Positions 13,471 to 25,379 of a stretch of 64,000 bases of DNA are shown one piece after another. This stretch comes from Sindora glabra. Its lineage: Eukaryota > Streptophyta > Magnoliopsida > Fabales > Fabaceae. Position 1 is the first letter of the stretch. Every line of letters begins with the position of its first letter. The translations under genes were made by a program, and so were the position numbers. Location of the stretch: contig CM035233.1 of NCBI GenBank assembly GCA_020226215.1, positions 56,691,751 to 56,755,750 on the forward strand, written 5' to 3'. A model generated the notes under the pieces. It made no database searches, had not been told where the DNA came from, and was given only the letters and a program-made list of their open reading frames with translations.

Positions 13471-13842
13471 TGGTCTTATCCATAATATACTTTATCACCA
13501 TCAGACAGACTCTATTAGAATGAGTCCATTTTTCATGATGTGCCCTTTGAGCAAGAATTGACTCCTCATTGATTTCCGGTTCCTCTTCACGCAAAGCCAG
13601 ATCAAGGTTTGAGATTGTCAGATATAGTTTCAAGAATTCCACCCAGTCCTCATGATTGGTCTTATCCATAATACACTTTATCACCATCAGACAGACTCTA
13701 TTAGAATGAGTCCATTTTTCATGATGTGCCCTTTGAGCAAGAATTGACTCCTCATTGATTTTCGGTTCCTCTTCACGCAAAGCCAGATCAAGGTTTGAGA
13801 TTGTCAGATATAGTTTCAAGAATTCCACCCAGTCCTCATGAT
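13471..13842 (-). repeat. In-frame 186-bp tandem duplication in copia-1 gag
   Basis: Two copies (13471-13656 and 13657-13842) differ at only two positions by eye. The period is 62 codons, so the 196-residue gag frame stays open across both copies. A TGGTCT motif occurs at 13471, 13657 and 13843, marking the two copy starts and the base after the second copy. The copies are far more alike than the two LTRs, so the duplication postdates insertion. Confidence 0.95.
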
Positions 13843-13879
13843 TGGTCTCATTTAGAGTTTTCACAGAAGTTAGTTGCAT

Positions 13880-15470
13880 AGAAATAGAAGCTGAGGAAAA
13901 TTATTAAAATTTATGAAATTAATCATAAATTACCAACATAGCATGTTTGAATAATATTTATCCTTAAATTTTTCTTAAAAATATATAACTATTTATAGTA
14001 TAATGTTATGATACTTAGTACCGATGGGGTATAAGTATTATAACATAATACAAGAAATATATACTAAAATCCTAAAACCTAACACCGATAGGGCATTTAA
14101 AATTTTAGAAAGTTAACGTACAATTCTAACACTAATGTTATCACCTACTAACTACATTAATAGAATTATACCGATAGGGTAAAATTTTTATTAATATAGT
14201 ACTTTCTTTATTTTATTATTTCAAAATTAAATTATTATAACAGTAATTTAATCAACAATATTACATAAAATAGTACAAAAATTTTATGCAATTAACCCAC
14301 GATAGGTGAATATAATTACACAAAATTTAAAGGTAAAATATGAGCAATTATAATCTTTGTATAAATTAAATAATTAACTGCATATTAATTACAAAATTAA
14401 GAGAAATATGCAAACAGTATGTAAATTGTCCAAAAAAAATTTGTGCTGTACATAATTATACAGAGATTACATAGTAAAAAATTCAGGCTAAAATTTAACT
14501 GATTTAATACTTAAAAAATAAAAAAAATTAATGGAAAAAATTTTATTCCTAGAAAATTATGAAAAATTTACCCAAAAAAATCAGTTTGAAAAGACAATCA
14601 GAAAGGTGTACTCAAAATTTCAAAAAACGCCCTCCAAGACGGCGCGTGGCATGCACGCGCCATCGTCGCTCGTGGGGAAAGCTTGGTCAGACAGTAGGAT
14701 TGACCTTTTGTTCAAGGGTGACTGTACATGCCACGCGCGCGCGTGAAGTGATGCGCCATACATATTCAAAAACCGCACATGAATGTCACGCGCCATACCA
14801 CGTGTGAGTTACATGTGCCACACGCGTCAACTACGCGAGTGGATTACACACACCAGTCGCACGACTGGGCTTTGCCAGGTGCTGGTTCATCTTCTTTTTG
14901 TGTTGAAAAAATCTGCTTGTTTCTCCATTTTCTTACATTTTCCAGGAAAGAAAATTTCAGTTTTAACCCACCCAGTCCTTTAATTTTCAATCTTAAAATT
15001 AATTGGGTTTTAAACTTAATTTAATTTACAATATTATGCAATAATTAATTCTAGGAAAATACACATCTATCATGCTTTTAAATTTTGGTTATACATCCGT
15101 AAGTTTTCCATCTTTATTCAACATTAGTTTTTGTTTAAAAGGCTATTATCACAAAACACACTTTAGGGTTTTTATCTACTATAGTATTTTAAAAAATTTT
15201 GTAATCTTAGTTTTTTAGAATTTATTCAAAACATTCAAAAATTCAACGGTTCTAGATTTACCAAAAATAAATCCAAAAATTGTAAAATTTTAATCTCAAT
15301 TCAAATCAATAACATACTGATTAAAATAAATAATAAACAACAAATTTAACAATAATATCACCATAATTTTATTTTGGTATATTATGGCTAGAAACACACA
15401 AGGATTCATATTGGGTAAAATATAAAATAGCAACACGTAATTATGTAATTTGACTCATCAATATAAATTT
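13880..15470 (-). other. Copia-1 5' leader, unusually long
   Basis: About 1.6 kb separates the primer binding site from the gag start. It holds a GC-rich block with GCGCGTG-type repeats (about 14635-14870), including the palindrome CACGCGCGCGCGTG at 14732-14745 and a near-palindrome at 14641-14661. A spaced series of CCCTATCGGT motifs (in sense orientation) lies at 14020-14032, 14084-14093, 14170-14180 and 14299-14309. The short reading frames in the GC-rich block have no recognisable product and look fortuitous. Confidence 0.7.
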
Positions 15471-15486
15471 TCTGGCTCTGATACCA
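15471..15486 (-). other. Primer binding site of copia-1 (tRNA-iMet)
   Basis: Read on the minus strand, this is ATTGGTATCAGAGCCA, containing the TGGTATCAGAGC complement of the initiator tRNA-Met 3' end used by most plant copia elements. It lies next to the LTR end at 15489 and proves the minus-strand orientation. Confidence 0.95.
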
Positions 15487-15488
15487 AT

Positions 15489-15748
15489 TGTAAAAAATTT
15501 TAGGATTCATAAAATAATTTAATATTCATACAACCATAAATCTATAAAGAGGAGTACAATAATTGCACAAATAAAATAAAGAATTTTCGAATTATCTGAC
15601 CCTCCTACTACATCCATAATGTCTGATTGTAAGATTGGTTGGATCATTACCCACTCTTCTAACTTAAAATTATTATATTAATGATATTGAATATATATTT
15701 AATTCAAATACATATTAAAATGTGTTAGTCCTCAAAATTTATTTTACA
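15489..15748 (-). repeat. 5' LTR of copia-1 (internally deleted, 260 bp)
   Basis: It aligns end to end with the LTR at 8801-9251 except for about 191 bp missing near 15664, where CCCACTCTTC joins TAACTTAAAATT. The lost block includes the TATA-like sequence and the GGGTTA repeats, so this LTR probably lacks a core promoter. Confidence 0.92.
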
Positions 15749-16719
15749 TTTGCTTGGTCACCATTCAACTTTTATATAATTCTACGACTATGTAGTTATT
15801 TTACGGCCTTTTTCGCTCTTCCCCCTTTTCCTATGAATTTATCCTTCAAACTTTTTACTTGTTAATTTTTCTATTAGGTGAAAGTAAAAAGAGATCTTAT
15901 AAATCTCAAATTTGAAAGACTGCGAATAAGCAAATTACTTGGAACAGCTTGTTTTGTCATTTGCGATAATTGTTAATTTTTCAGTCTGGTTGAATTAACT
16001 TTGAGAGAGGATTTTAAGCATGTAATATCTTCCATGTCAATTTTTGGACAAATATGAAATTGACGAACCCAACACATCTATATAAATAGTATAGATTTTG
16101 AAAATAAATTTTAAGTGATTCGTAGACGCACATAGGTACAAGTTGATACGAGTCGAGCTAAGCCATATCTCTAATTCATATTTATATGAATCAATTTTTT
16201 TTTGTATAAAATTGATTTAAATTAAGCTTGTAAACTATTTGATTTGGCTCAATAATTTCTTTAATTTAATTAAATAAACTAAAATTTCAAATAAATAAAT
16301 CTAAAATGAGTCGAGTCAATTCATATTAATGATCAATTACTTTGATTCATTTTATTCATTTAGTCTAATATTACAATTTATTTCATAAATAATATTAAAA
16401 TATATTTATATATATAAATAATTTTTTGCGTTGGTATGAATCAAAGCAATCAAACTCACCATAAATCAAGTGTACTGTATTTAGGAATTGAATTAACGTT
16501 ATGTCCTTTAAAAAATTAAGATACATTATATTATTTTATTTAATATTTTGTATACAAGGCAATTATTAAATTTTGTGAATATGTTTAGGTTGAGAATTAA
16601 ATTGTGAAAATATTATTTTATGATATAGAGAGGGACAATAAGATTAAATATGAACCAGTGTATAATTAAATTTGAATAATTATATTTGAAGATGATTTTG
16701 AAATAATTCTTTTTAATTT

Positions 16720-18200
16720 TACCTTTAAAACATTCTAAAATTTCAAAACTGCCCTTAGCTCCTTTTAACTCCCAAAACACCGACATTTTCAGCCATCTTC
16801 AACTCGTGGCGGTCGACTCCCTTCTTTTTCTCGCTCTCCTTCACCTTCATTAACAATTACTAAGTCTTGAAGAAGCAAGGTAAATTCTTGATAGTTCACG
16901 AGTTAGGTTGAATATCTTTCAAAGTTTTGTGTGTGATAAGGAAAACCCAAGGATTTAGGTTGATTTTTTCTTTGTCTTGGGTTGAATTAAGTCAAAAGAT
17001 CCATTCATCTAACCTTCTCCAATCTCCTTCACACACACAAAAGTAAATAGATAATTTTCTTATTCTTATTTAATTCTATAATTTGTGTTTGTTGTGATAA
17101 GATTGTTGTTTGTACAGATCTTGATAAATTGATGTTGAAATGTTATTTACATTGTGAGTTTGTTGTATGTTGAAGTTGGTTCATAGAATAGGTATAATGC
17201 ATGTACCATGAAATTGCATTAGGAATGGTTGAGGTTAGTAGTGGATGAAAGGATTGACCTTTGAATAGTGAAAACTCATGGGAATTTAGAAATTTTTAAA
17301 TTATATTCAAGTATGATAATCGAATATAAGCATAAAAGAAAAGATTTTGCCTTTAAATGTATATATTCGAGTATAATGTTTAAATATAATTATAAGAGTT
17401 ACACCTTAGGAGTCATACTTAAATATTATATTTGAGTATTACCAAATCAATAGTCTCCAAATAAGTATACTCTCATATGGTATTTGAATAAGTACTTCAA
17501 GTTTTAGTTTTGAAGCCTTATATTTAAATATTCTATTTTATTTTCTGGATTTTAATTTGAGCCTTATATTTGAATATTCTATTTTATTTTCTAGATTCAA
17601 ACTGCATGGCAATATACTATGTTAACATTAGCTTATGTAAATTGTGAATGTACATGATTAGCTCTCAAAAGTGAATGCATGCATATAGCTTATGATGAAA
17701 TCTCAAAGGGAATGTGATTGTCATGGAAAAGTCTTTTGAGGGATGAGTTGATAAAAATGTAAAATAGTATTGGATCCAAGAAAAAGTTCTTGAGGGGATA
17801 AAACAAATTTTGCAAGGACATGAACAAAGTTTATGAATGAATTGAAAGGTACAATGTGGTCTAATTATTTTTTTGATTTGTTTATCTTGATATTATTGTG
17901 GATAATAATGTTGCATGGAACATGATGGAATATGGTTGAGAATGAGAATTTGAAATAATTAATTGAAAAGATGTACAATGATAAATATGCTTATTAAGTA
18001 AATTATTTACTTATTAAATTGTTGACTCGCTCTTCCTAGTTGCTTTTCTTTTCAAATATGTCTATTAAAGTTCATCCACTTCCACTAGTAGTTTAGAAGT
18101 GATAGTCACCCTAATACTTAGTATTAATTGTAATTAGAAACATTTTAGGCCTTGTAAAAAGGTTAATGATATGTGACATTATAACTCTATTTGTAAAAAT
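16720..18200 (+). repeat. LTR-like relic (shared with 3.2-4.1 kb and 25.7-27.6 kb)
   Basis: The segment opens with a pyrimidine-rich, leader-like stretch (AATTTCAAAACTGCCCTT...), followed by AAGCAAGGTAAATTC. It continues with repeated ATTTGAGTAT/ATTCAAATAT phrases and ends with a stretch resembling the 3' part of plant Ty3/gypsy LTRs (TTATTTACTTATTAAATTGTTGACTCGC...). Unit A has the same leader at about 3215-3420. A diverged cousin lies at about 25.7-27.6 kb. Clean TG/CA ends and target duplications were not located, so the class is an inference. Confidence 0.35.
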
Positions 18201-19144
18201 ATAATTGAAATTATTTAATTATTTATAAAATATGTTATTTTCTAGAAATTTATGTGATAATATCAAACTTGGGATTAGTGCAAGTTTGTAAAAATCAAGA
18301 AACAAATTACATGTTGATTATGATTGGGTGAGTCATGATAGTTAATTTTTTAAATTCAAGTTTAACTTCTTTAGTTCATGAATCTAATCTATCAAATTAA
18401 TTTATTAATTTTTGAATCGAAACGAGTGATTTATAAGTGTGTGTGTGTGTGGGGGGGGGTATGCCTGTTTCTTTTCATAACTTAACATAAACAATATCTA
18501 TCTGATTGCCTTTTTTTTATGGGAATAGTTGTTTTTATTGAAACAAATAGATAAGTTTAATAAGACAAGTACAAGTTATGCATATTTTTATGGTATCACT
18601 AATTTTCCCGACTTGCACCTTTAAATTTTAAAGAAATATATTAAAATTTTTAATTGAGTTTTGATTGTGGATATTCAAGATTTAAGGGACAATGAAAATT
18701 TTCTTGTGTCGAGGACGCAGTTACGTTAATGTGTTTAAGTTTCTTGCAAGTTTTACGTGTCTGTGTGAATAATGACATATATCTTTCGTCTATATACGAA
18801 TAATTTTGTAAATATGCCATTCTTATCCCTTTTATGCTAATTGACAAATGCATGTCATAGATTATTGGCTACGACAAGGTGTGTTCATTTCTTTTATTTT
18901 CTTTTTTTAGAACAAAAATGAATGGAAGAATGGTTTCACCTAATTTTATTAAGCAGGGTGCAGTGATATATTAACATTGTAAATAGAGGTTGGTTCAAAT
19001 GTTATTCTCAAACTTAATCAAACCCCAGAAGCAGCCACTAGGCGACAGCGAGATATTTTATCAAAAATAGGCTGTTCATGAGATGATTATTGTTAATAGA
19101 GATTTATATTTTTGACTAAAATGAGTTATTAAAATCTTATGAGC
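18200..19144. other. AT-rich intergenic stretch
   Basis: No gene or element recognised. It contains a (GT)n-polyG run at 18437-18459 and only short chance reading frames. Confidence 0.6.
18437..18459. repeat. (GT)n followed by poly-G
   Basis: About seven GT units run into a stretch of about ten Gs, a compound simple repeat. Confidence 0.9.
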
Positions 19145-19930
19145 ATTTGATTTAATTGAGGAAAGAGAAATGAATTAATTAAATAAAAGAAAAGAAAAAA
19201 AATAAACATCTCATAATTACTTATTTTGTTTGATTAAAAAAATAAAAGAAATTAAATTTCTTCTATTTATTTTGTTAACAAGCAGTAGGCAAATGAAAAA
19301 TTAACTTATCTTTCATTATTATTAAAATAATTATTATATTATTATACTACTATTTATTATTTTACTAATTATTACTATTATTAAAAGTTATTTTTATTAT
19401 TTTTTATTTTATTATTAGATAACATTAGTATTTTATAATTATTTATTACTTTAATATTATTAATTAGTACTATTTTATTATTTTTTGTTTAGTTTAATTA
19501 TTGATTTATTTTTATTATTTTATTAATATTATTAGAATTTTTTATTAACTAGTATATTATATTTATTATTACAATTATTATATTATCATTTATCATTATT
19601 TTCTTATTAATATTTGTATCACTACTATTAATATTTTATTTTTATTATTTAATAATATTAGTATTAATTGTTATTGTTATTTTTATTATTATAATTTATT
19701 ATTATCATCATCATCATCATCATTGAAAATGATAAATTCAAAATTCATAATAACAAATCAAATTTCTTGATAAGTTTAAAAGAATCATTATTATATCATT
19801 TGATTAAATCTTATTGAGGAAAAATTAAGAAGCGAATAAAATTTTTTAATTCAAAATTTTAATTCTCTTGTTTTTTCCTGATTACCCCCAGATAAAACAA
19901 TCCTCATTCTAATTCTCATGGCCAATTGAA
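19145..19930. repeat. ATT-rich dispersed repeat, copy 1
   Basis: The left flank (TTTAATTGAGGAAAGAGAAATGAATTAA) is followed by a long TTA/ATT trinucleotide-rich core ending in (TCA)n at 19704-19723. The right flank begins CATTGAAAATGATAAAT, continues with TCTTATTGAGGAAAA and ends near TAATTCTCATG. The same order of phrases recurs at 28865-29560. It may be a degenerate MITE family with a microsatellite core; no target duplication was identified. Confidence 0.5.
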
Positions 19931-22900
19931 CAAATTCGTCCCGTGCATGTATAATTCTCAAGTGATATGAGTAGTTTTTCTCGCGTGGATAACTTATATT
20001 TGATGAGATAGTTAATTTTATTAAAAGTGTTCCGTAAAATTAAAGTTTAAATTAATTACAAATATAAAGAATATATTAACACAAATAAATATATAAGTTA
20101 AATTATATTATTATAATTAATATATTTAAAATAAAAATATATTTACTTAAATTTTATTTTATTATATTTTTATTTATCTATTATTCAAAATAAAAATATA
20201 ATTATGTATCAAGAGTATAAATTGTAAATTAATAAAAAATACAAATTTAAAAAAATTAAAAAGTTATAAATCTATAAATTATAAGCTATTCTATAAAATT
20301 TATTAAATAAGACTTTAACTTTTCAATATTAGCAGTAAAATACTTTTAAAAATTAATTTATAATTTATTGATTAAAACGATGTATTATAAACTAAGATAT
20401 TTGTTATGACAAATACAACCCCCATTGATTTAAGACGTTAATTATCCACGTTAGATCTTCAATACGCTAATTTTTTTTATTTGTAAAAGTGAGCTGTTTT
20501 AGTTGGTGCACACAGCACACATAAGCGGAATCAGAAAAAAAAAATTGAGGGGATGCCCGTATGAAATATTATTTTTATATGTCAGTTTCATATACGAACT
20601 TGAAAAATAAATATTATTATAATTTATAATTTTTGTTTTGATTAAAAATTAAGAATTTTTTTATAAAAATTATAATTTTTTAATGTTTTTGTTTGCAATG
20701 CAATATTATATCATTAAAATTATAATTTTTTATGTTTATTATACGTAAAGTTTGTAAAAAATATAATTTTTATGAAAAAGTTACAAAATTCATATACATA
20801 ACTTAAAAAATTAAAATAATGAAATATAAGTATTCATAATCTAAAAATAATAACAATAAAAATATGTAATTTACTTATGAATCACAAACATTCAAATATT
20901 ATAAATTGCTTATGATTTTATCAATAAATTATATTAGTTAATATTTTATCCATAGTTTTTAAAAATAAATTAATCATTGAACTGGACAAGTCATTAATTA
21001 ACTAGTTAAACCGGTTTTAAATTAAGAATATAAATTATATATACATAATTATGTATATTTATATATATTAAAAATATTAATTATATGTATATACATATAT
21101 ATATGTATATATTAGTACTATATATTTATAATAACAAATAATGATAATACTTAAAAAATAATACAATATAAATTAATAATATAAGATAATAAGTAATAAA
21201 ATACAAGTGATACATTAATAATTTATACTAAAAATATTAAAAAATATATAATTTTAATTGATCTAAAATTATAAAAGTATTACACCTTAACTATTGCAAA
21301 ATTATAAAATTTATAATTTTTACAGAAAAATAAAAAAATTAATTCACTAATTTAGTTTACTGATTCTGATCAATTTATATCGATTTTGGCTGATTCATAT
21401 ATATTTTTAATCCAATACTCCTAAATAGATTTGTTCCTTGGTTAGTTTGCTAATTCGATCGGCCGATCCAATTCAATTTTTAAAATTATAATTTTAGCTC
21501 AAATTTTCATTTAGTGGGCTAACTTTTTTTTAAGAGTTAAATGGATTAATATATATATATAGAGAGAGAGAGAGAGAGGCTCAATATAATTCCATCCCGG
21601 CATATAGTCAGTGCACAATTATAATATCTTTCTATGAGCAATTATTAATAAATAAAATAATATATAGAATATAATTTGTATTTATCACTCGCAAAACTTG
21701 GCAAGTCATAAATTTCGAAAAAAATACAAGATGCATTCTTTTTTCAGAATGTGATGTTTTGAGTGTATTACACATTCCTTTTTGATAAATAATGTGATTA
21801 AAAAGGTTGTCAATTCTATAATTCACGAAAGGATAATAAATTTAAGAAAGTCAGAATAGTTTTACTTATAATTTTGCAACAATCTTATATGATATTTTTG
21901 GTTGTAGACCATCTTAAGCCTTCAAGAGTCATCCAACGTTTATTTTATAGCACAAATACAAGCATAACTACAGAAGGAAGAAAAAGGAGATGACTTGTTT
22001 TCATAACTTTATTTTGGATCTCATCTCAAAAATAATTCAATATATTAGATCTTAGATTAGAAGTGTAAATCTTTTCCCCAACAAATTGGTATAACAAATT
22101 GACTCATACAAGTAATAGAGAAAGTTTACGTCGTGTGTGTTTTAGGCTTACTTTCAGCAGACGAAAGAATATCATTGTCTGTAATATTCTAATTTAATTT
22201 TATTCCTTATTTTCTTTAAAAAAATTAAAGTTAAGAAGTTTGATTTAAATTATATTTGATATTGTTGAATATTTTTTAAAAACATTTTGACTTTAATTTC
22301 ATATTCTAACTATATATTTAATGAATTAGCCACTCTTATTATAAAAAAATTATATTAATAAATTTTATACATTTTATTAAAAAGTATATTACTCCCATAT
22401 TCAAATTTGAATATGAATTAAGATTTATTGATATATGAAATGGTTATTTCATGAAAAAAATAAGTAGGAAATCACTTGATCGGGTTAAATACGGATAACA
22501 CCTTAAATTAAGGTTTCGTATTAAACTTTAGTAAAATTTTAAGAATTTAAATTTAATATATTATTAGTATAAAATTTTCTATATTATGATAAATAAAAAA
22601 ATACCTTATTTAAAAATAAATATTAATAATAATTTTTTACCGATAATGAAAAAGATTTAATATTTTTTAATAATATCGTAACATATAAATAAATGATAGT
22701 GAAACTGATTTATATGGATAGTAAATTAAATATATATTCGAGTTTTAAACTCTACAAATAATTCATTAAAGTTTAAAAAAAATAAAATTTTAGTCAAAAG
22801 TAAAAAAGGACATGTGGAACGCTTGATTCTTTCTAAGTATTTTTAACATGAATTTCAATGAATTTATGGAGGTTTTTTTTTTCTTATGAAATAAATTACA

Positions 22901-24800
22901 AACGCCAATTGTTAAGTTTTTAATGTATTTAGGATTTAGGATGATTAAAAATAAATATTATTAAAGTTGGACATAGTTACATTTTGAGAGATGAATATGT
23001 GCTTCTTCTTCTTTTTTTTTTTTTTTTGCTTCATTAAGTTTATTGTACTAAAAAATTAGTTGTGTTAGAAGTGGTCCATTTACCATTTTTTTTAATTGAA
23101 AACATTCTCAATTTTTTGAAAAACTTTAAGAAATCACTTGTACGGTTAAAATTTCAAGAGAATCAAGTGATAATAGGCCTTTTTATCAACAAGGTTATTT
23201 GTATTTTTTACCGGAATACTTTTGATGAATAAAAAATATGTCATTAAAATAAAAATAAAATAAATAAAAATAATTAAAAATTTTAATTGTAGTAAAAGAA
23301 TTATAATAATTTTTTACTAATATAACTATACAAAAGTGAATGATAATATAAAGATAATATATATTGACAATGAGTCAAATTTAAATTTATTATTTATTAT
23401 TAATATAAAATATTTATATGACTAATGAATAAGAAAAAATATGTCATAACAATTAATTAAATTTTTTTAATGATTTTGTTAATATAATAATATATAAATC
23501 AATAATAATATAAATTTCAACTTAATGAATGATTTGCTTTTAAGTTTTCCGTATTGGTATTAGGAGCACGTTATAATCATTACCAAAACTATAGAATATT
23601 AATCTCTCTTTCCCGCATTTTCGGTTTTTTCCTTTACACACGTCGAAAACAGACTGGCCCCTCTTTATTAGTAGTATGCATTATTTTATGATTCGTGCCA
23701 TCTTGAGATTCTTGACATTGACATTCGTATTAATCCAGCTGTTGAACTAGAGTTTCACAAGTAAAACAAAGACCATGAGATAAATGAGACAACTTGCTTT
23801 TATTTGTAATCAGTGGATAATGCTCTAATAATCGAAATTTTTTTAAAAAAATTATATGAAGATGAAGATCTAATAAAAAAATTTCTTTTTATATATCAAA
23901 TCTTACCATTTTTATAAAAATTATATTTCATTCAAATTTTAAATTCTCTCAAGCTAGTCTTTTTATTTAATGGATAATTATTCTCAAAAATTAGTTGATT
24001 AGTTATCTCTTGATATAATTGAATCACATAATAACCTCCAAACGAATTTTTATAAATACCATTAATACACCACTAATGCCATATTCAATAAAAATTAAAA
24101 AAATCTATCCTATAATAATAATAATAATAATGCTACCTTATCTTAAAGATTTTAAAATCTACGCATGATAAGTTGAAAAATTATTTAATTATAAATATTT
24201 ATTTTTTAATAAATATAACTATTATATTACTCTAAATTTTAAAATTTTAGAAACACTATAAAATTTACTTGATAATAGTAATAATAATTCGAATCTTTCC
24301 GATGTTAAGCGAAACATAAACAAAAAAATAGATGATACAATCACTTCTCATGGACACATTTTTAAATATTATTCCTCTTGTATAGAGTATACTTCAACAA
24401 GATGCGCCGTATTTATTTCATATAAATGGAAATAATTTAAAAATATTTATCCTCTAACACCCCTGAAAAAGAGTGCACTTCGAATTCATCGCATCCATTG
24501 GACAGAATGTTTAATTATGCAAAGAAATGAATTGTGGTTTACCGATTTTAAATTAATATAAATTTGTATCAGTAAATTAGTTACTAAAATTGTATTTTTA
24601 GATTCTAAAATTAAGTAATAGGTTATATAATGAAACAATAATCAATAATTTTTTTACATAAAAAAGTAATTAAATTATTAGATATATGTAAAATAAAAAT
24701 TAAATTTTACATGTAATAAAAACATAAAATTTTAAAAAATATATTAAATATAATTTAAATTAAAGATTCTTGATAATGATAATAATTAATTTACTGATAG
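19931..24800. other. Long AT-rich intergenic stretch
   Basis: Nearly 5 kb without a recognisable gene, RNA or intact element. It contains an AT/AG microsatellite at 21550-21578 and many degenerate TATTAATATA-type phrases. The reading frames over 60 codons are AT-rich chance frames. Confidence 0.6.
21550..21578. repeat. (AT)n(AG)n compound microsatellite
   Basis: A short AT run joins about nine AG units, the same arrangement as the larger array at 34849-34950. Confidence 0.9.
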
Positions 24801-25200
24801 AGATTTGTACGGCTTTTTAAAGTGGCGCATGGTATGGCCGATCCCTTATGCAAATTAAAGGAGCACGAAAGCAAATTAAACATTTGATTTTTCTTGTCGC
24901 CTTGTATTTATTACAGTCGGCTAGGAAAATTCCAGGGGAGCGCGCTAACATTGGGTAGTGTAAGTGGGACCGCTCACGCAGGGCACTTGTGGTTGCTGGC
25001 AATCGAATCTTAGTCATCTTATGCACGTGGCATAAAGTTATTGGTTGCTCAAAAGAAAGCTACCTGCGCATGTTCCCCCGAGGCTGACATCACATCATGC
25101 ACTATAGCACCAGGTGTGCGGTTCGCTTGCAATATTCTTCTTGAGTTTTCAAAATTCCCTCGTCACCCGCCATAAAACAATCGTATCTTCCTCTTGAGTG
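24800..25200. other. Island of ordinary base composition with G-box
   Basis: This ~400-bp stretch is far less AT-rich than its surroundings. It contains a near-palindromic TTATGCACGTGGCATAA around a CACGTGGC G-box (25018-25034). No conserved protein is apparent in any frame. It could be a decayed promoter or gene fragment; no adjacent gene was found. Confidence 0.35.
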
Positions 25201-25379
25201 GGGTTTGGTTCGAATAATTATATATTCTAAAAAAAAATTAATATTTTTGGAGCACAAATTTTAGAAATTTTATTTTTTTAAAAAATATGATAACATTATG
25301 TTTGATTTATTTAAGAAATATTTAAAATATTTTAATATTATATTTTAATTAATTTATATTTTTAAATATATTTTTTAAT

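Larger units (their letters stand above)
9726..13879 (-). pseudogene. Copia-1 gag-pol polyprotein (broken)
   Basis: This encodes the copia Gag-Pol polyprotein that would make the capsid, mature it and integrate the DNA copy. Domains in order: Gag (13879-13289, with a duplicated block); CCHC-type zinc knuckle (12955-12914) whose last Cys is Ser; aspartic protease, where the expected DTG/DSG reads DTS (12808-12800); GAG-pre-integrase and integrase with an HTDVCGP motif near 12215; reverse transcriptase with YVDD (10623-10612); and RNase H with a TATSTMEAEYVACYEA motif. In-frame stops occur (for example TAG near 12394). Frameshifts lie near 10735 (extra G plus TGG to TGA) and 10018 (extra A plus TGG to TGA). 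The usual C-terminal ADPLTKGLP region is missing. It cannot make a functional polyprotein. Confidence 0.93.
8801..15748 (-). mobile_element. Ty1/copia LTR retrotransposon, copia-1
   Basis: This is a complete but inactive copia element on the minus strand. It is flanked by the 5-bp target duplication TTTGC (8796-8800 and 15749-15753). LTRs lie at 8801-9251 (3' LTR in element orientation) and 15489-15748 (5' LTR), both TG...CA. Next to the 5' LTR is a primer binding site complementary to initiator tRNA-Met. Next to the 3' LTR is a polypurine-like tract reading AAGTAAGAGAT in sense orientation (9252-9262). Gag, protease, integrase, reverse transcriptase and RNase H are in copia order (13879 down to 9726), with stops and frameshifts. 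The LTRs differ at roughly 15 of about 250 aligned positions by hand count, so the insertion is not recent. Confidence 0.95.
7430..17739. repeat. Tandem segmental duplication, unit B
   Basis: This is the second copy of the segment described for unit A, in the same orientation. It is split by a 6.9-kb Ty1/copia element at 8801-15748. The flanks ending 8800 and starting 15754 correspond to continuous sequence near 1493 in unit A. Unit B lacks the MITE and the 3-kb insertion of unit A, so its join points show those sites before insertion. A local 46-bp tandem duplication (GCCTTATATTT motif at 17515 and 17561) is specific to this copy. The resemblance stops just after GAAAAGTCTTT near 17739, inside what looks like an old LTR-like sequence continuing to about 18200. 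Confidence 0.8.

Noticed and set aside
14531..15024. Overlapping plus-strand frames in the GC-rich copia-1 leader
   Set aside because: Multiple frames are open only because the patch is GC-rich; no conserved domain, and they run antisense to the element.
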